NCBI RefSeq assembly: GCF_004364775.1
Contig: NZ_SOAL01000029.1
Coordinates: forward strand, 1-33,772
Length of the DNA stretch: 33,772 bases
DNA from: Comamonas sp. JUb58
Lineage (GTDB): Bacteria; Pseudomonadota; Gammaproteobacteria; Burkholderiales; Burkholderiaceae_C
Direction: 5' to 3'
The notes beneath the pieces were generated by a model, which was not told the DNA's origin, ran no database searches, and was given only the letters and a program-made list of their open reading frames with translations. Shown one piece after another: positions 27,175-33,720 of this stretch. Position numbers and translations under genes: made by a program. Every line of letters starts with the position of its first letter. The first letter of the stretch is position 1.

Positions 27175-27207
27175 AACATACCAAAAGTATCCTACTATTG
27201 GTATGTT
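27175..27207. promoter_or_regulatory. Candidate TetR operator upstream of the GST operon
   Basis: AACATACCAA (27175-27184) and TTGGTATGTT (27198-27207) form a perfect 10-bp inverted repeat with a 13-base spacer. It ends 20 bases before the GST start codon. It is the most likely binding site for the TetR protein encoded as the third gene of the same operon, giving a self-limiting unit. Confidence 0.65.
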
Positions 27208-27227
27208 ATTTTTTCACCGGAGTTCCG

Positions 27228-27911
27228 ATGTCTGCCAGCCCTCTGACCCTCTACGGTCTCAATATCTGCCCCTTTGCACAACGCGCGGTGATCACCTTGC
27301 TGGAGAAGGGCGTGGCCTTTGAGCAGGTGCTGATCGATCTGGACAACAAGCCCGCATCTTTCCAGGCGATATCGCCGCTGGGCAATGTGCCGGTGCTGGG
27401 CGTGCGCCAGGCCGATGGCAGCGAAGCGGCCATTTTTGAGAGCTTGGTGATTGCCGAATACCTGGACGAAACCCAACCCGGGCCGCAACTCCTGCCGGCC
27501 GATCCGCTGCTGCGTGCCCAGCACCGCGCCTGGCTGGCCTATGCCTCGTCGGTGGTCTCGGGCATGGTCGGCATCGAGCGCGCGGCCGACGAAGCGGCCA
27601 TCCTGGCCAGCAGTGAGAAGCTCGCCTCCCGCTTTGCCCGTATCGAGCAAGAGCTGGGCGAGGGCCCTTATTTCGCCGGTGCGCGCTTTGGCATGGTCGA
27701 TGTGGTCTATGCGCCAATATTCCGCTACTTCGAGGTGTTTGAAAGCTTCCGGGATCTGGGCATCTTCAACGGTCTGCCCAAGGTCAAGGCCTGGCGCCAG
27801 GCGTTGGCGCAGCGCCCCAGTGTGCGCAATGCCGTGACGGCGGCCTTCCATGACGAGCTGGTGCAGTACCTGCACAAGTGCCAGTCCCATCTGGTGACAG
27901 CCGCCCATTGA
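27228..27911 (+). CDS. Glutathione S-transferase family protein
   Basis: The 227-aa product has the GST layout. The thioredoxin-like N-terminal domain is 'LTLYGLNICPFAQRAVITLLEKG', with a 'CPFAQR' active-site region, then 'PLGNVPVLGV' with the cis-proline and 'FESLVIAEYLDE' with the glutathione-gamma-glutamyl-binding Glu-Ser. The helical C-terminal domain covers about 90-220. The Cys in 'ICPFAQR' suggests an omega/beta-like enzyme. I chose the ATG at 27228, preceded by CCGGAG, over an upstream ATG at 27198 that falls inside the operator. The quinone oxidoreductase gene follows 19 bases later. The operon make-up points to defence against electrophiles or quinones. Confidence 0.92.
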   Translation: MSASPLTLYGLNICPFAQRAVITLLEKGVAFEQVLIDLDNKPASFQAISPLGNVPVLGVRQADGSEAAIFESLVIAEYLDETQPGPQLLPADPLLRAQHRAWLAYASSVVSGMVGIERAADEAAILASSEKLASRFARIEQELGEGPYFAGARFGMVDVVYAPIFRYFEVFESFRDLGIFNGLPKVKAWRQALAQRPSVRNAVTAAFHDELVQYLHKCQSHLVTAAH

Positions 27912-27930
27912 CCCGCGCCAAGGAGTTCCC

Positions 27931-28527
27931 ATGCATGCATTGATCGTCGTCGCCCATCCCGAACTGTCCTCCCTGACCCATGCCGTGGCGGCCGAGCTGG
28001 CCCAGGGCATCAGCGCCGCAGATCCGCAGAACAGCTTTGAGGTGGCCGATCTGGCCGCCGAAGGCTTTGACCCCCGTCAGACAGCGGCCGACCTGGCCTA
28101 CTTTCGCAACCAGGGCCCCTTGCCGACCGAGATCGCCGCCGAGCAGGCGCGCATTGACCGGGCCGATGCCCTGGTGCTCGTCTATCCGGTGTACTGGTGG
28201 TCTTTTCCGGGCCTGCTCAAGGGCTGGATCGACCGGGTCTTTACCAACGGCTGGGCCTATGACCACCAGGAGCGCGGCATTTTGCAGCGCCTGCCAGTGC
28301 ATCTGGTGGCTCTGGGGGCCTCCAGCAGAAAGACCTATGCCAAACGCGGCTACGATACGGCGATGAAGACGCAAATCGAGCACGGCATATTTGACTACTG
28401 TGGCGCGCGGGTGGCCAGCGCTAGCTTGCTGAGCCAATCCGATGAGGGCTTTGCGCAATCGCATTTTGACGAGGCACGCCGCATCGGTGCGGCGCTTTTC
28501 GCGGCCCAGACCACCACCACGCCATGA
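27931..28527 (+). CDS. NAD(P)H:quinone oxidoreductase, flavodoxin-like fold
   Basis: The 198-aa product belongs to the Flavodoxin_2 family (NQO/MdaB/YwrO type) and should reduce quinones by two electrons with bound FAD or FMN. Seen are 'ALIVVAHPELSSLTHA' (first strand and phosphate loop), 'RADALVLVYPVYWWSFPGLLKGWIDRV' (the YPVYWWSFP block that contacts the isoalloxazine ring) and 'HLVALGAS'. The length is normal. AAGGAG precedes the ATG. It sits between the GST gene and the TetR gene and overlaps the latter by four bases (ATGA), so all three are one transcription unit. Confidence 0.93.
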   Translation: MHALIVVAHPELSSLTHAVAAELAQGISAADPQNSFEVADLAAEGFDPRQTAADLAYFRNQGPLPTEIAAEQARIDRADALVLVYPVYWWSFPGLLKGWIDRVFTNGWAYDHQERGILQRLPVHLVALGASSRKTYAKRGYDTAMKTQIEHGIFDYCGARVASASLLSQSDEGFAQSHFDEARRIGAALFAAQTTTTP

Positions 28528-29126
28528 CCGAAGCCACCGCCACGACAGGCCACCGCAAGCGTTTTACCAAGGAGCAGCGCCTGGCGCAACTGCTCGATGT
28601 AGCCTGGCAGCTGGTTGCCAGCGAAGGCACCGACGCGCTCAGCCTGGGGCGCCTGGCCGAGGCGGCGGGCATCACCAAGCCAACGGTCTATGACCATTTC
28701 GGCACGCGCCAGGGCTTGCTGGCGGCCTTGTACCGCGATTTCGATGCGCGCCAAAACAAGATCATCGACGCCGCCATCGCGGCCAGCGGCCCAACGCTGC
28801 AACAGCGGGCCGAAGTGATTGCCAGCAGCTATATCGGCTGCTGCCTGGCCGAGGGCCGCGAGATCCCCGGTGTGCTGGCAGCGCTGCAAGGCTCGCCCGA
28901 GCTGGCCCAGCTCAAACGCCAATGCCAGCTGGGGTTTCTGGACAAATGCCAGGCAGCCCTGGCGCCCTGGGTCGCAACGCCAAGCCTGCCCAAGGCCAGC
29001 CTCTGGGCCATGCTCGGTGCGGCGGATGCGCTGTCGCAGGCGGCGATGGTGGGGGACATCACACCGCAACAGGCACAGGATGAGTTGCGGGATATGGTGG
29101 TGTTGTTGGCGCAGCGGGGGTCCTAG
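28524..29126 (+). CDS. TetR/AcrR-family transcriptional regulator
   Basis: The 200-aa product has an N-terminal TetR helix-turn-helix: 'LLDVAWQLVASEGTDALSLGRLAEAAGITKPTVYDHFGTRQGLLAALY' spans about residues 20-66, with the recognition helix 'ITKPTVYDHF'. The C-terminal helical part (about 75-195) is the ligand-binding and dimer domain. It overlaps the quinone oxidoreductase gene by ATGA. A perfect 10-bp inverted repeat lies before the first gene of the operon, so it most likely represses its own GST/quinone-oxidoreductase operon until an electrophile or quinone-like ligand appears. The GC-rich backbone composition ends with this gene. Confidence 0.93.
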   Translation: MTEATATTGHRKRFTKEQRLAQLLDVAWQLVASEGTDALSLGRLAEAAGITKPTVYDHFGTRQGLLAALYRDFDARQNKIIDAAIAASGPTLQQRAEVIASSYIGCCLAEGREIPGVLAALQGSPELAQLKRQCQLGFLDKCQAALAPWVATPSLPKASLWAMLGAADALSQAAMVGDITPQQAQDELRDMVVLLAQRGS

Positions 29127-29328
29127 CGCTCTTTAAGTGGTTTTGGGTTTCGTCGATGTTCTTGATCCGTGATCTTGTCGACCAACGGCATGCGTGGAAT
29201 CGCTGAGAACGGTTTGCGCAGGATACGGCAATGCATTCGCGCAGAGCAAGGAACTGGTTAGGCGCCATCCGTTTTTGACGGGGACTACTCAGACCGTAGA
29301 TGGTTCGGAAATTCTTTGAGCAGTAGTG
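29127..29328. other. Junction between core operon and cassette-like region
   Basis: No gene is called in these 202 bases. GTTAGGC at 29257-29263 (GCCTAAC on the minus strand) is identical to the core-site heptamer of integron attC sites and to the one at 31432-31438. It lies 66 bases downstream of the last leftward gene, as an attC would. I found no convincing partner core (RYYYAAC on the plus strand) further left, so this may be a decayed or incomplete site. The composition shifts to lower GC here. Confidence 0.4.
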
Positions 29329-29772
29329 CTAGTCGCTCATATTGTCCAACTGCGTTTGGGCAATATCTGCAAAGAAGACCCATGGGCAGGTATCTCGGAA
29401 GGCGATCAACGCTTGCTTGGCCTTCTGCACTTGGCCATCATCTGCAAAGTCTTGCGCTTGAAGGAGCGCATTACCCAGGTGCCTCGACCAAGCTTTCTCA
29501 TTGCTTCTCAGCTCCAGAACGCATTCCGCAAACGCTTCGGCAGAGGCCCATTTGGCAGCTTGTTGGCCCGTCTCACCCAAGCCTTTCGTAAAAAATTCTG
29601 CGAGAAGCGAACGCGATTCCTCATTGAACTGAGCAGCAATTTCCTCTTTCGATTGCCCCGCAAATTGGTGCCATCGCTCTATCAGTTCATCCATCTGTGC
29701 CTCGCTTGGAAAGCCTTGCAACGATTGCTCTTCCTCTGGGAGCGGCGAGAACCAGGACCTTGGAATGGCCAT
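29329..29772 (-). CDS. Unrecognised protein in cassette-like region
   Basis: From the ATG at 29772 the product is 147 aa. It begins 'MAIPRSWFSPLPEEEQ', then is mostly helical with many Glu, Gln and Ala residues ('SEAQMDELIERWHQFAGQ', 'NALLQAQDFADDGQVQKAK'), without signal peptide, membrane helix or known motif. AGGAG lies only two bases from this ATG, which is too close to be convincing. The frame remains open upstream to 30102 (257 codons), and the part just before the ATG is also protein-like, so the true start may be further right. The acidic helical make-up is similar to many small immunity-type proteins, but that is only an impression. Confidence 0.5.
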   Translation of the reverse strand: MAIPRSWFSPLPEEEQSLQGFPSEAQMDELIERWHQFAGQSKEEIAAQFNEESRSLLAEFFTKGLGETGQQAAKWASAEAFAECVLELRSNEKAWSRHLGNALLQAQDFADDGQVQKAKQALIAFRDTCPWVFFADIAQTQLDNMSD

Positions 29773-30150
29773 TTCTCCTGTGCGGTGCATTGGATAGGGC
29801 GCGCCGCGCAGTTCCCGTCCAGTCTTGATTCTGGCACTGGTTGTATAGGCGAATGCACTGTCATCGCCAGTATTCTCGGCCCGGCCATGCTTCAGGTTGG
29901 TCCACTGGTGGTGCTGGTGGCGGCCTGAATGCCTTAAACAGGCAGGTCTAGGACTGTCGCCGAACGACCCAAAGCGGCCATCGGCTTGTCCCTTATTGAG
30001 CTTCCTGGTAGTAAAAGCAAACGCCCATCTGAGCGCCGTGTAACGTGAGCATAGCCATTGCTTCGTGCGTGATAAGCGGACCACCACCTGTTCCGTTTCC
30101 ACCCCAGAACATGGAAAAGTGGTACTTGAATCCCTGCAAGCTGAGGTCGG
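29773..30150. other. Gap with an open leftward frame, start of the downstream gene uncertain
   Basis: The minus strand is open from 30102 into the gene at 29329. Codon use in 29773-29900 is plausible, while 29900-30102 is rich in Arg, His and Gln in a way that looks non-coding. No attC-like core heptamer, tRNA or strong hairpin was found. The stretch may hold the promoter and the true start of the downstream gene or the remains of a decayed cassette. Confidence 0.35.
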
Positions 30151-30573
30151 TCAAAAGCTTAGCTTTTTAAGCCGATTTAGCAGCCAAATCAAATGGTCAC
30201 AAAGATCGTCGCTATCAATTTTCCCATTCGTGTCCAAGCTCCACCAATACCTCGGAGCGTCCGGACGCTGTTGAAGTCCGGCTTTTCGCAGTCTTGCCCG
30301 TAAAGCAACCCGTTCGGGTGACATGTTGTCCGAAAAATCTGCGGCCCTTATCGCAGACGCGAGGAAAATGCTCGACGGAAGCGCCGAATGGGTTCTTGAG
30401 CTTATAAAAAGTGAGCAATAGCGCATCATGATATGTCCGCTTCTGGCTGGTAAAGACTGTCGCGCTGCCCGGCCCAATGAGGACCTCCACGCAAAGCCAA
30501 AGCAGCCATCCTCCCACAATCGGCTCGTCCAGGGAACCGCGTTGATTTTGAGTATTTGCCTACCTGGCTGCAA
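30151..30573 (-). CDS. DUF4279-like protein, possibly decayed
   Basis: The C-terminal 55 residues of this frame, including 'PRYWWSLDTNGKIDSDDL' and 'DHLIWLLNRLKKL', fit the end of DUF4279 proteins, where a 'W-S-L' strand is followed by 'DxxDLxDHxxWLLxxL'. 'FSDNMSPERVALRARL' fits the family's 'DxLDPxxVxxLL' start of the domain, though less well. The upstream half (residues 1-75) does not look like the family and is Arg/Ser-rich, and a second frame (30215-30517) is also open here, so a frameshift or wrong start is likely. The function of DUF4279 is unknown; members are often found in accessory and immunity-type gene sets. The start overlaps the end of the next gene upstream by 14 bases. Confidence 0.45.
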   Translation of the reverse strand: MQPGRQILKINAVPWTSRLWEDGCFGFAWRSSLGRAARQSLPARSGHIMMRYCSLFISSRTHSALPSSIFLASAIRAADFSDNMSPERVALRARLRKAGLQQRPDAPRYWWSLDTNGKIDSDDLCDHLIWLLNRLKKLSF

Positions 30574-30937
30574 CCGACTTGGCCAGTCTGGCTAACATTA
30601 TTTCCGCCATTTTGGAGGGGCAGCGGCGATAGGATTCGGTGAGCAATGCATCGTAAGCATAAGGCAGGCTTTCAATGCCATGGACAATCGACCAAAGGAC
30701 ACCTAATGCGCCATCATCGTCAGGAAATCTTTCAAATACGCCGAAAAGAACTGGCAAAGACTCTGGCGGAGGAGTTCCGAGTGACCACAACTCACCGAGT
30801 AAGTCGTCGAGTGCTAGCCAATGACCATCCACGGGATGGAACTGGTCGATGTCATGAAGTACTTGTGCTGCTTGGCGCATTGGCTTGAGAGTTTCAGTTA
30901 ATGGAAGCCGGGTACATGGCCCGTACGTTAGCAGCAT
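30560..30937 (-). CDS. Unrecognised immunity-like protein
   Basis: The 125-aa product contains 'DQFHPVDGHWLALDDLLGEL', 'LPVLFGVFERFPDDDGALG' and 'VLWSIVHGIESLPYAYD', ending in 'RCPSKMAEIMLARLAKS'. The pattern FERFPxxDG then LWSxxHGxExLP resembles small, stand-alone helical proteins that accompany toxin-immunity loci in proteobacteria. I cannot name the family with confidence. No signal peptide or catalytic motif is seen. Neither the first ATG (30937) nor the one at 30880 has a ribosome site, so the start is uncertain. It lies in a run of small leftward genes. Confidence 0.55.
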   Translation of the reverse strand: MLLTYGPCTRLPLTETLKPMRQAAQVLHDIDQFHPVDGHWLALDDLLGELWSLGTPPPESLPVLFGVFERFPDDDGALGVLWSIVHGIESLPYAYDALLTESYRRCPSKMAEIMLARLAKSVAAR

Positions 30938-31008
30938 CGCGTGACAATTCGCTATAGCTGGGTGTCACCGGTGCGGTGTGTGCTGCAAAAAACAGGCCTC
31001 TCAGTTCG

Positions 31009-31212
31009 CTATTTCAGCCAGCTATCTGTGTCGACCGCACATTGGAGCGCAGTTCGTCCGTACCAGGGCTCTTGTTCATCAACTGAAGCAACTTCGCTCA
31101 AGGTGGACTTCATTGTTTTGACGTCTCTTTTTCCGGCAGCTGATATGAGCCGATTTTGCGGACTTGCAAGATATTCGTCCATCGCCTTGCGTTTCGCTTC
31201 TGTTATTTCCAT
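31009..31212 (-). CDS. Truncated ankyrin-repeat protein
   Basis: The 67-aa product begins 'MEITEAKRKAMDEYLASP' and continues with 'RLISAAGKRDVKTMKSTLSE', the first helix pair of an ankyrin repeat, and then 'PWYGRTALQCAVDTDSWL', the 'GxTALxxAV' start of the next repeat. It stops there, in mid-repeat. Full ankyrin proteins need further repeats, so this is either a very short variant or a gene cut short by a stop or recombination. No continuation in another frame is evident. It is 25 bases downstream of the 48-aa gene in the same direction. Confidence 0.6.
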   Translation of the reverse strand: MEITEAKRKAMDEYLASPQNRLISAAGKRDVKTMKSTLSEVASVDEQEPWYGRTALQCAVDTDSWLK

Positions 31213-31237
31213 GCGTTAAGAGTAAGTTTGGTCGAGG

Positions 31238-31384
31238 TCAGCTGTTGGGTGAGATCTTTCTCTTTGCGGATATGGCTTCGAGCAGCACACACACAGTTTT
31301 CATGAATTCTTCGCCCGACTGTTTCTGACCAATTCGCAACCCTCGCAGGCCGACCCAAAGCAGATAGTCACTAATGTTTGACAT
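31238..31384 (-). CDS. Small 48-aa protein, unrecognised
   Basis: ATG at 31384 opens a 48-codon frame ending TGA at 31238-31240. The product begins 'MSNISDYLLWVGLRGLRIG' and continues with 'GEEFMKTVCVLLEAIS', a well-balanced amphipathic helical sequence that looks truly coding. The first codons (ATG TCA AAC ATT AG) coincide with the end of the attC-like site at 31370-31438, whose usual end sequence is TCAAACGTTAG. The attC arm thus supplies the start codon. It could be a small cassette gene or an N-terminal fragment; I recognise no family. Confidence 0.5.
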   Translation of the reverse strand: MSNISDYLLWVGLRGLRIGQKQSGEEFMKTVCVLLEAISAKRKISPNS

Positions 31385-31438
31385 GAGAGGATTCGACTCA
31401 GCTTGCAGGGGCAAGTCCTCTCGATTGAAGGGTTAGGC
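31370..31438 (-). repeat. attC-like integron recombination site
   Basis: On the minus strand the site starts GCCTAACCC, pairs an outer arm GAGAGGA (31416-31422 on the complementary strand) with TCCTCTC (31385-31391), has an inner CTTGC/GCAAG stem, and ends TCAAACATTAG. This is the layout of integron attC sites: a core heptamer, an imperfect hairpin and a tail usually ending TCAAACGTTAGGC. The end heptamer is degenerate (ATTAGTG). The stop codon of the upstream HAD-type gene (TAA, 31433-31435) lies inside the first core site, as is usual in gene cassettes. Confidence 0.6.
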
Positions 31439-32341
31439 GCTTGGTTGCTTGGCTTGTAGTACACGGCTTCGCCAACCTCGCTTTTCCACGGTCCGGATGT
31501 TGGGTTCGTGCGCAAGCTCAGCAAGGTATTCACTGAGCAGACGCAGTTCAGCATCGTCGGCTTCTCCCTTGTACTCCTGAATATGGACGAGATTGCCATA
31601 GTTCTCGTTGTGCTTCTCAGCTGTGTCGTCAACTGCAATGATCTGCTCAAGCCTGTAGCCCATGGACTTAAGTTTGGACAGGCGTTTTATCGGAACGTAC
31701 TCGTCGGTATTGAAGTCTCTCCGCAAGGTGCACCGGTGGCTGGAGAAGAGAAAGAGAGGAACGCTGTCTTTGAAGACTTCTGACACGATGTCCTTTGCAT
31801 ACTGAGCGCCAGCCGAAGTCCAGACGCCAACATCGAACTCTCTGAAGGCGTACTGCAAGAATTCCTTGAGATAAGGCCGAGCGTAGACGTGATAGGTACC
31901 GACCATAAAGTCTGCTTCACGCCCAAGTGACTTCTCGGTCGCATGGATGAGTGTCTCGTCGAGATCAAGAACAAGCAACTTTCGATGGCTCATGTGCTCA
32001 AGGCGGCCAACGTTGGAGTTCAACTGCCGCCGAAGGTGGTCCGCTGGAGCGACATGTTGGGCCGCAACGCTTGCTTCGATACTGCGAAGCAATGCCGCAG
32101 CACGGTGACGCAGTTGCTGAGAAAACTGCTTTGGTGAGCTGACGGCAATCCGCTTCAGTTCGCTGGCGGCTTCCTCATTTACTGGAAAACCCAGCTCTGC
32201 CCATTGGACAGCCAACTCAACCCAATACTCCCCCGGATACCGAAGGCCCATGAGAAATGCTGCGTTGAGTACAGCAGTGTCAACCCCGGGCGCGTCGTTC
32301 CAGGGCCGCTCCAGATAGATGAGCGTTGACGGTGGATGCAT
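31433..32341 (-). CDS. HAD/FCP1-like (NLI-interacting-factor) phosphatase with extra N-terminal domain
   Basis: The 302-aa product has two parts. Residues 117-300 are an FCP1/SCP-like HAD phosphatase domain: the nucleophile Asp126 and acid/base Asp128 in 'LVLDLDETLIHA', the Thr/Ser of motif II in 'VGVWTSAGAQ' (about 171-180), and Asp238-Asp239 in 'IIAVDDTAEKHNENYGN', with the intervening 'YARPYLKEFLQYAF' block. All catalytic residues are present. Residues 1-110 form a separate helical domain with 'RPWNDAPGVDTAVLNAAF' and 'GLRYPGEYWVELAVQWAE', found elsewhere in stand-alone proteins of unknown role. An internal ATG (M117) lies exactly at the domain border, so the gene may be a fusion of two formerly separate genes or may give two products. 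The stop lies in an attC-like site, and another attC-like site lies 19 bases upstream of the start. Confidence 0.82.
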   Translation of the reverse strand: MHPPSTLIYLERPWNDAPGVDTAVLNAAFLMGLRYPGEYWVELAVQWAELGFPVNEEAASELKRIAVSSPKQFSQQLRHRAAALLRSIEASVAAQHVAPADHLRRQLNSNVGRLEHMSHRKLLVLDLDETLIHATEKSLGREADFMVGTYHVYARPYLKEFLQYAFREFDVGVWTSAGAQYAKDIVSEVFKDSVPLFLFSSHRCTLRRDFNTDEYVPIKRLSKLKSMGYRLEQIIAVDDTAEKHNENYGNLVHIQEYKGEADDAELRLLSEYLAELAHEPNIRTVEKRGWRSRVLQAKQPSA

Positions 32342-32359
32342 TAAGAGTACCTGATAGCA

Positions 32360-32451
32360 GCCTAACTAGACTTAGACGAAAAACCAAACGCGATTGTCGT
32401 TCGTATAAACATAACTTTAGCGGTAGCAATGAGAGTTAACAAGCGTTAGGT
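32360..32451. repeat. attC-like integron recombination site (second)
   Basis: GCCTAAC (32360-32366) and GTTAGGT (32445-32451) are matching attC core heptamers (RYYYAAC and GTTRRRY) 92 bases apart, within the usual 55-140 base range. The start codon of the HAD-type gene comes 19 bases further left, the distance expected for the first gene of a cassette. The interior is AT-rich and I see no long stem, so the case rests on the two cores and their position. Confidence 0.45.
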
Positions 32452-32481
32452 AAGACTAGAAATCTCAAGATCGCTAACGAT

Positions 32482-32558
32482 CAAGCGACTGCTGCTCGCA
32501 GTGGATTCACGAGCCTGCAGGCAGACGAGGGCGAAGACCCGAATGCAGCAATCGCTTG
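32482..32558. repeat. Imperfect 14-bp inverted repeat element
   Basis: CAAGCGACTGCTGC (32482-32495) pairs with GCAGCAATCGCTTG (32545-32558) with one mismatch, enclosing 49 bases that contain the palindrome GCCTGCAGGC. The 77-base structured element lies in the 337-base gap between two cassette-like genes. It may be a second decayed recombination site or a REP-like element. The rest of the gap (32559-32678) shows nothing I recognise. Confidence 0.45.
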
Positions 32559-32678
32559 CTGGCAACTCCCATCTGGTTCGGAGTGGTCGACGTCATTTGG
32601 TAGTGGCATTTTGGGTCGGGGATGGATGTCGGGTAGTGGCCGATCCGCGGGTGTCGCAGACTGATCCGTAGGAGCCAT

Positions 32679-33128
32679 TCATTTGAACTGCTGGTCTACC
32701 AACGCACTAAGGTGCCTTGACGTAAGGTTGCGCCCTCCATTTGCCAATAGAGCTCTTTTGTATTCCATGGAGTTCATCGTTGGACATGCGTTGACTGCAG
32801 AAATAAATACGTCTGGCGGAACATACCAGTGCGTTGAAATGTAATGAACAATAGCCACGGGAGCGACGTAAATCTTGCCTTGGTATGGAACGAAGACGTT
32901 GTCCGAAAATTCTGGTGCGTCATACTGGCATAGGCTACAAGCATGCCTACCAGCAGCCACGACGGGTTGCCAAGGTTCTTTGCACAGCGATTTCAAGCGT
33001 TCAAGAAACTCGGGGCTTACATGTCCACGCTCGACTTTCGAACTCAAATCAAGCCACCCGATAGCGACCAAATTCTCAGACGGCAATGGCAAAGATGTGC
33101 ATGGGGATAAATCATCCATTCTGCTCAT
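32679..33128 (-). CDS. Unrecognised conserved-looking protein in cassette-like region
   Basis: From the ATG at 33128 the product is 149 aa. It has 'ENLVAIGWLDLSSKVERGHV', 'PEFLERLKSLCKEPWQPV', 'AGRHACSLCQYDAPEFS', 'VPYQGKIYVAPVAIVHYIST' and 'TMNSMEYKRALLANGGR'. The CxxC pair could bind a metal. The pattern of conserved-looking blocks suggests a real protein family of unknown function, of a kind seen in small accessory or immunity-type genes, but I cannot name it. TGGAG lies 7-8 bases before this ATG, so it is preferred over a longer frame starting at 33254. No signal peptide or membrane helix is seen. Confidence 0.65.
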   Translation of the reverse strand: MSRMDDLSPCTSLPLPSENLVAIGWLDLSSKVERGHVSPEFLERLKSLCKEPWQPVVAAGRHACSLCQYDAPEFSDNVFVPYQGKIYVAPVAIVHYISTHWYVPPDVFISAVNACPTMNSMEYKRALLANGGRNLTSRHLSALVDQQFK

Positions 33129-33264
33129 GCAAAAACTCCAACAGTCGGTTAGGCCAATGTGCAAGCGAGCATATCTGAAGCTAGAGAATTTCAGTTGAAC
33201 TTCCGCTTCTACTAGCCAATCCGCGACCGTCGCAGGCCGACCCGTTGCGGTCATTTACCTCATA

Positions 33265-33576
33265 TTAGGATCGCCGGCCATGTAGCGTAAGGCACTGCAC
33301 CTGGATTTGATTTTCTACGGTTAGGTTAAACCCTTCTGCAACAGACTCAAGATTTACGTGCTTTACAACAATCGCTACGTTATCGCCAGCCTTGGCACCT
33401 GCAACTCGAAACCCGCTTGGTTCAAGACCAATAACCTTGACTTCGATTCTCCCGTGCGGAGACCGCAGAAAAAGATCATCACCTACACGGACTTCGCCTC
33501 TGCCCACTTTGCCGGTGAAAATAATAGATCGCCCTGCAATCAGGACGGCATCGACCACAGCGCATTCGAAGGTCAT
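33265..33576 (-). CDS. Stand-alone EF-Tu domain-II-like protein
   Basis: The 103-aa product is almost wholly a beta-barrel of the translation-factor domain II type. 'FECAVVDAVLIAGRSIIFTG' matches the 'F..xVEDVFxIxGRGxVVTG' start, then come 'KVGRGEVRVGDDLFLRS', 'VKVIGLEPSG' and 'AKAGDNVAIVVKHV', the 'AxAGDNVGLLLRG' end. No GTP-binding domain precedes it. Such single-domain copies occur in proteobacteria near accessory and immunity-type genes; their role is unknown. No ribosome site precedes the ATG at 33576, so it may be translated from a leaderless transcript. It is the rightmost gene of the leftward run, next to an IS30 element. Confidence 0.8.
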   Translation of the reverse strand: MTFECAVVDAVLIAGRSIIFTGKVGRGEVRVGDDLFLRSPHGRIEVKVIGLEPSGFRVAGAKAGDNVAIVVKHVNLESVAEGFNLTVENQIQVQCLTLHGRRS

Positions 33577-33720
33577 ATGATCTAAATTGACGAGTTTTGC
33601 ATGGGTCTACGGCACGTAATTGCTAGCAATTTTCCGCTCTTTAGCAATGGTCCGCTTTTGGCTGTGAATTCAACTGTTCAATGCAACACAATATCTGCCT
33701 AAGGCTGAAGGAGTGTTTGT
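33577..33720. other. Left flank and probable end of the right IS30 element
   Basis: The perfect 14-bp palindrome AATTGCTAGCAATT lies at 33618-33631, between the EF-Tu-like gene and the transposase, and may be a promoter-proximal operator. The stretch at about 33665-33692 (reading 'GAATTCAACTGTTCAATGC') ahead of the transposase gene is where the left inverted repeat of the element should lie, but its other end is outside the window. GAAGGAG, just before 33721, is the transposase ribosome site. Confidence 0.4.

Noticed and set aside
31300..31650. Minus-strand frame containing 'APNPSIERT'
   Set aside because: This phrase is the well-known false translation of attC-type sequence; the frame overlaps the HAD gene in another phase and is not a gene. 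It was useful as a hint for the attC site.
31343..33248. Shared 14-base sequence TCGCAGGCCGACCC at 31343-31356 and 33235-33248
   Set aside because: The two copies lie in different contexts with no surrounding similarity, so I treat it as coincidence in coding-like sequence rather than a repeat family.
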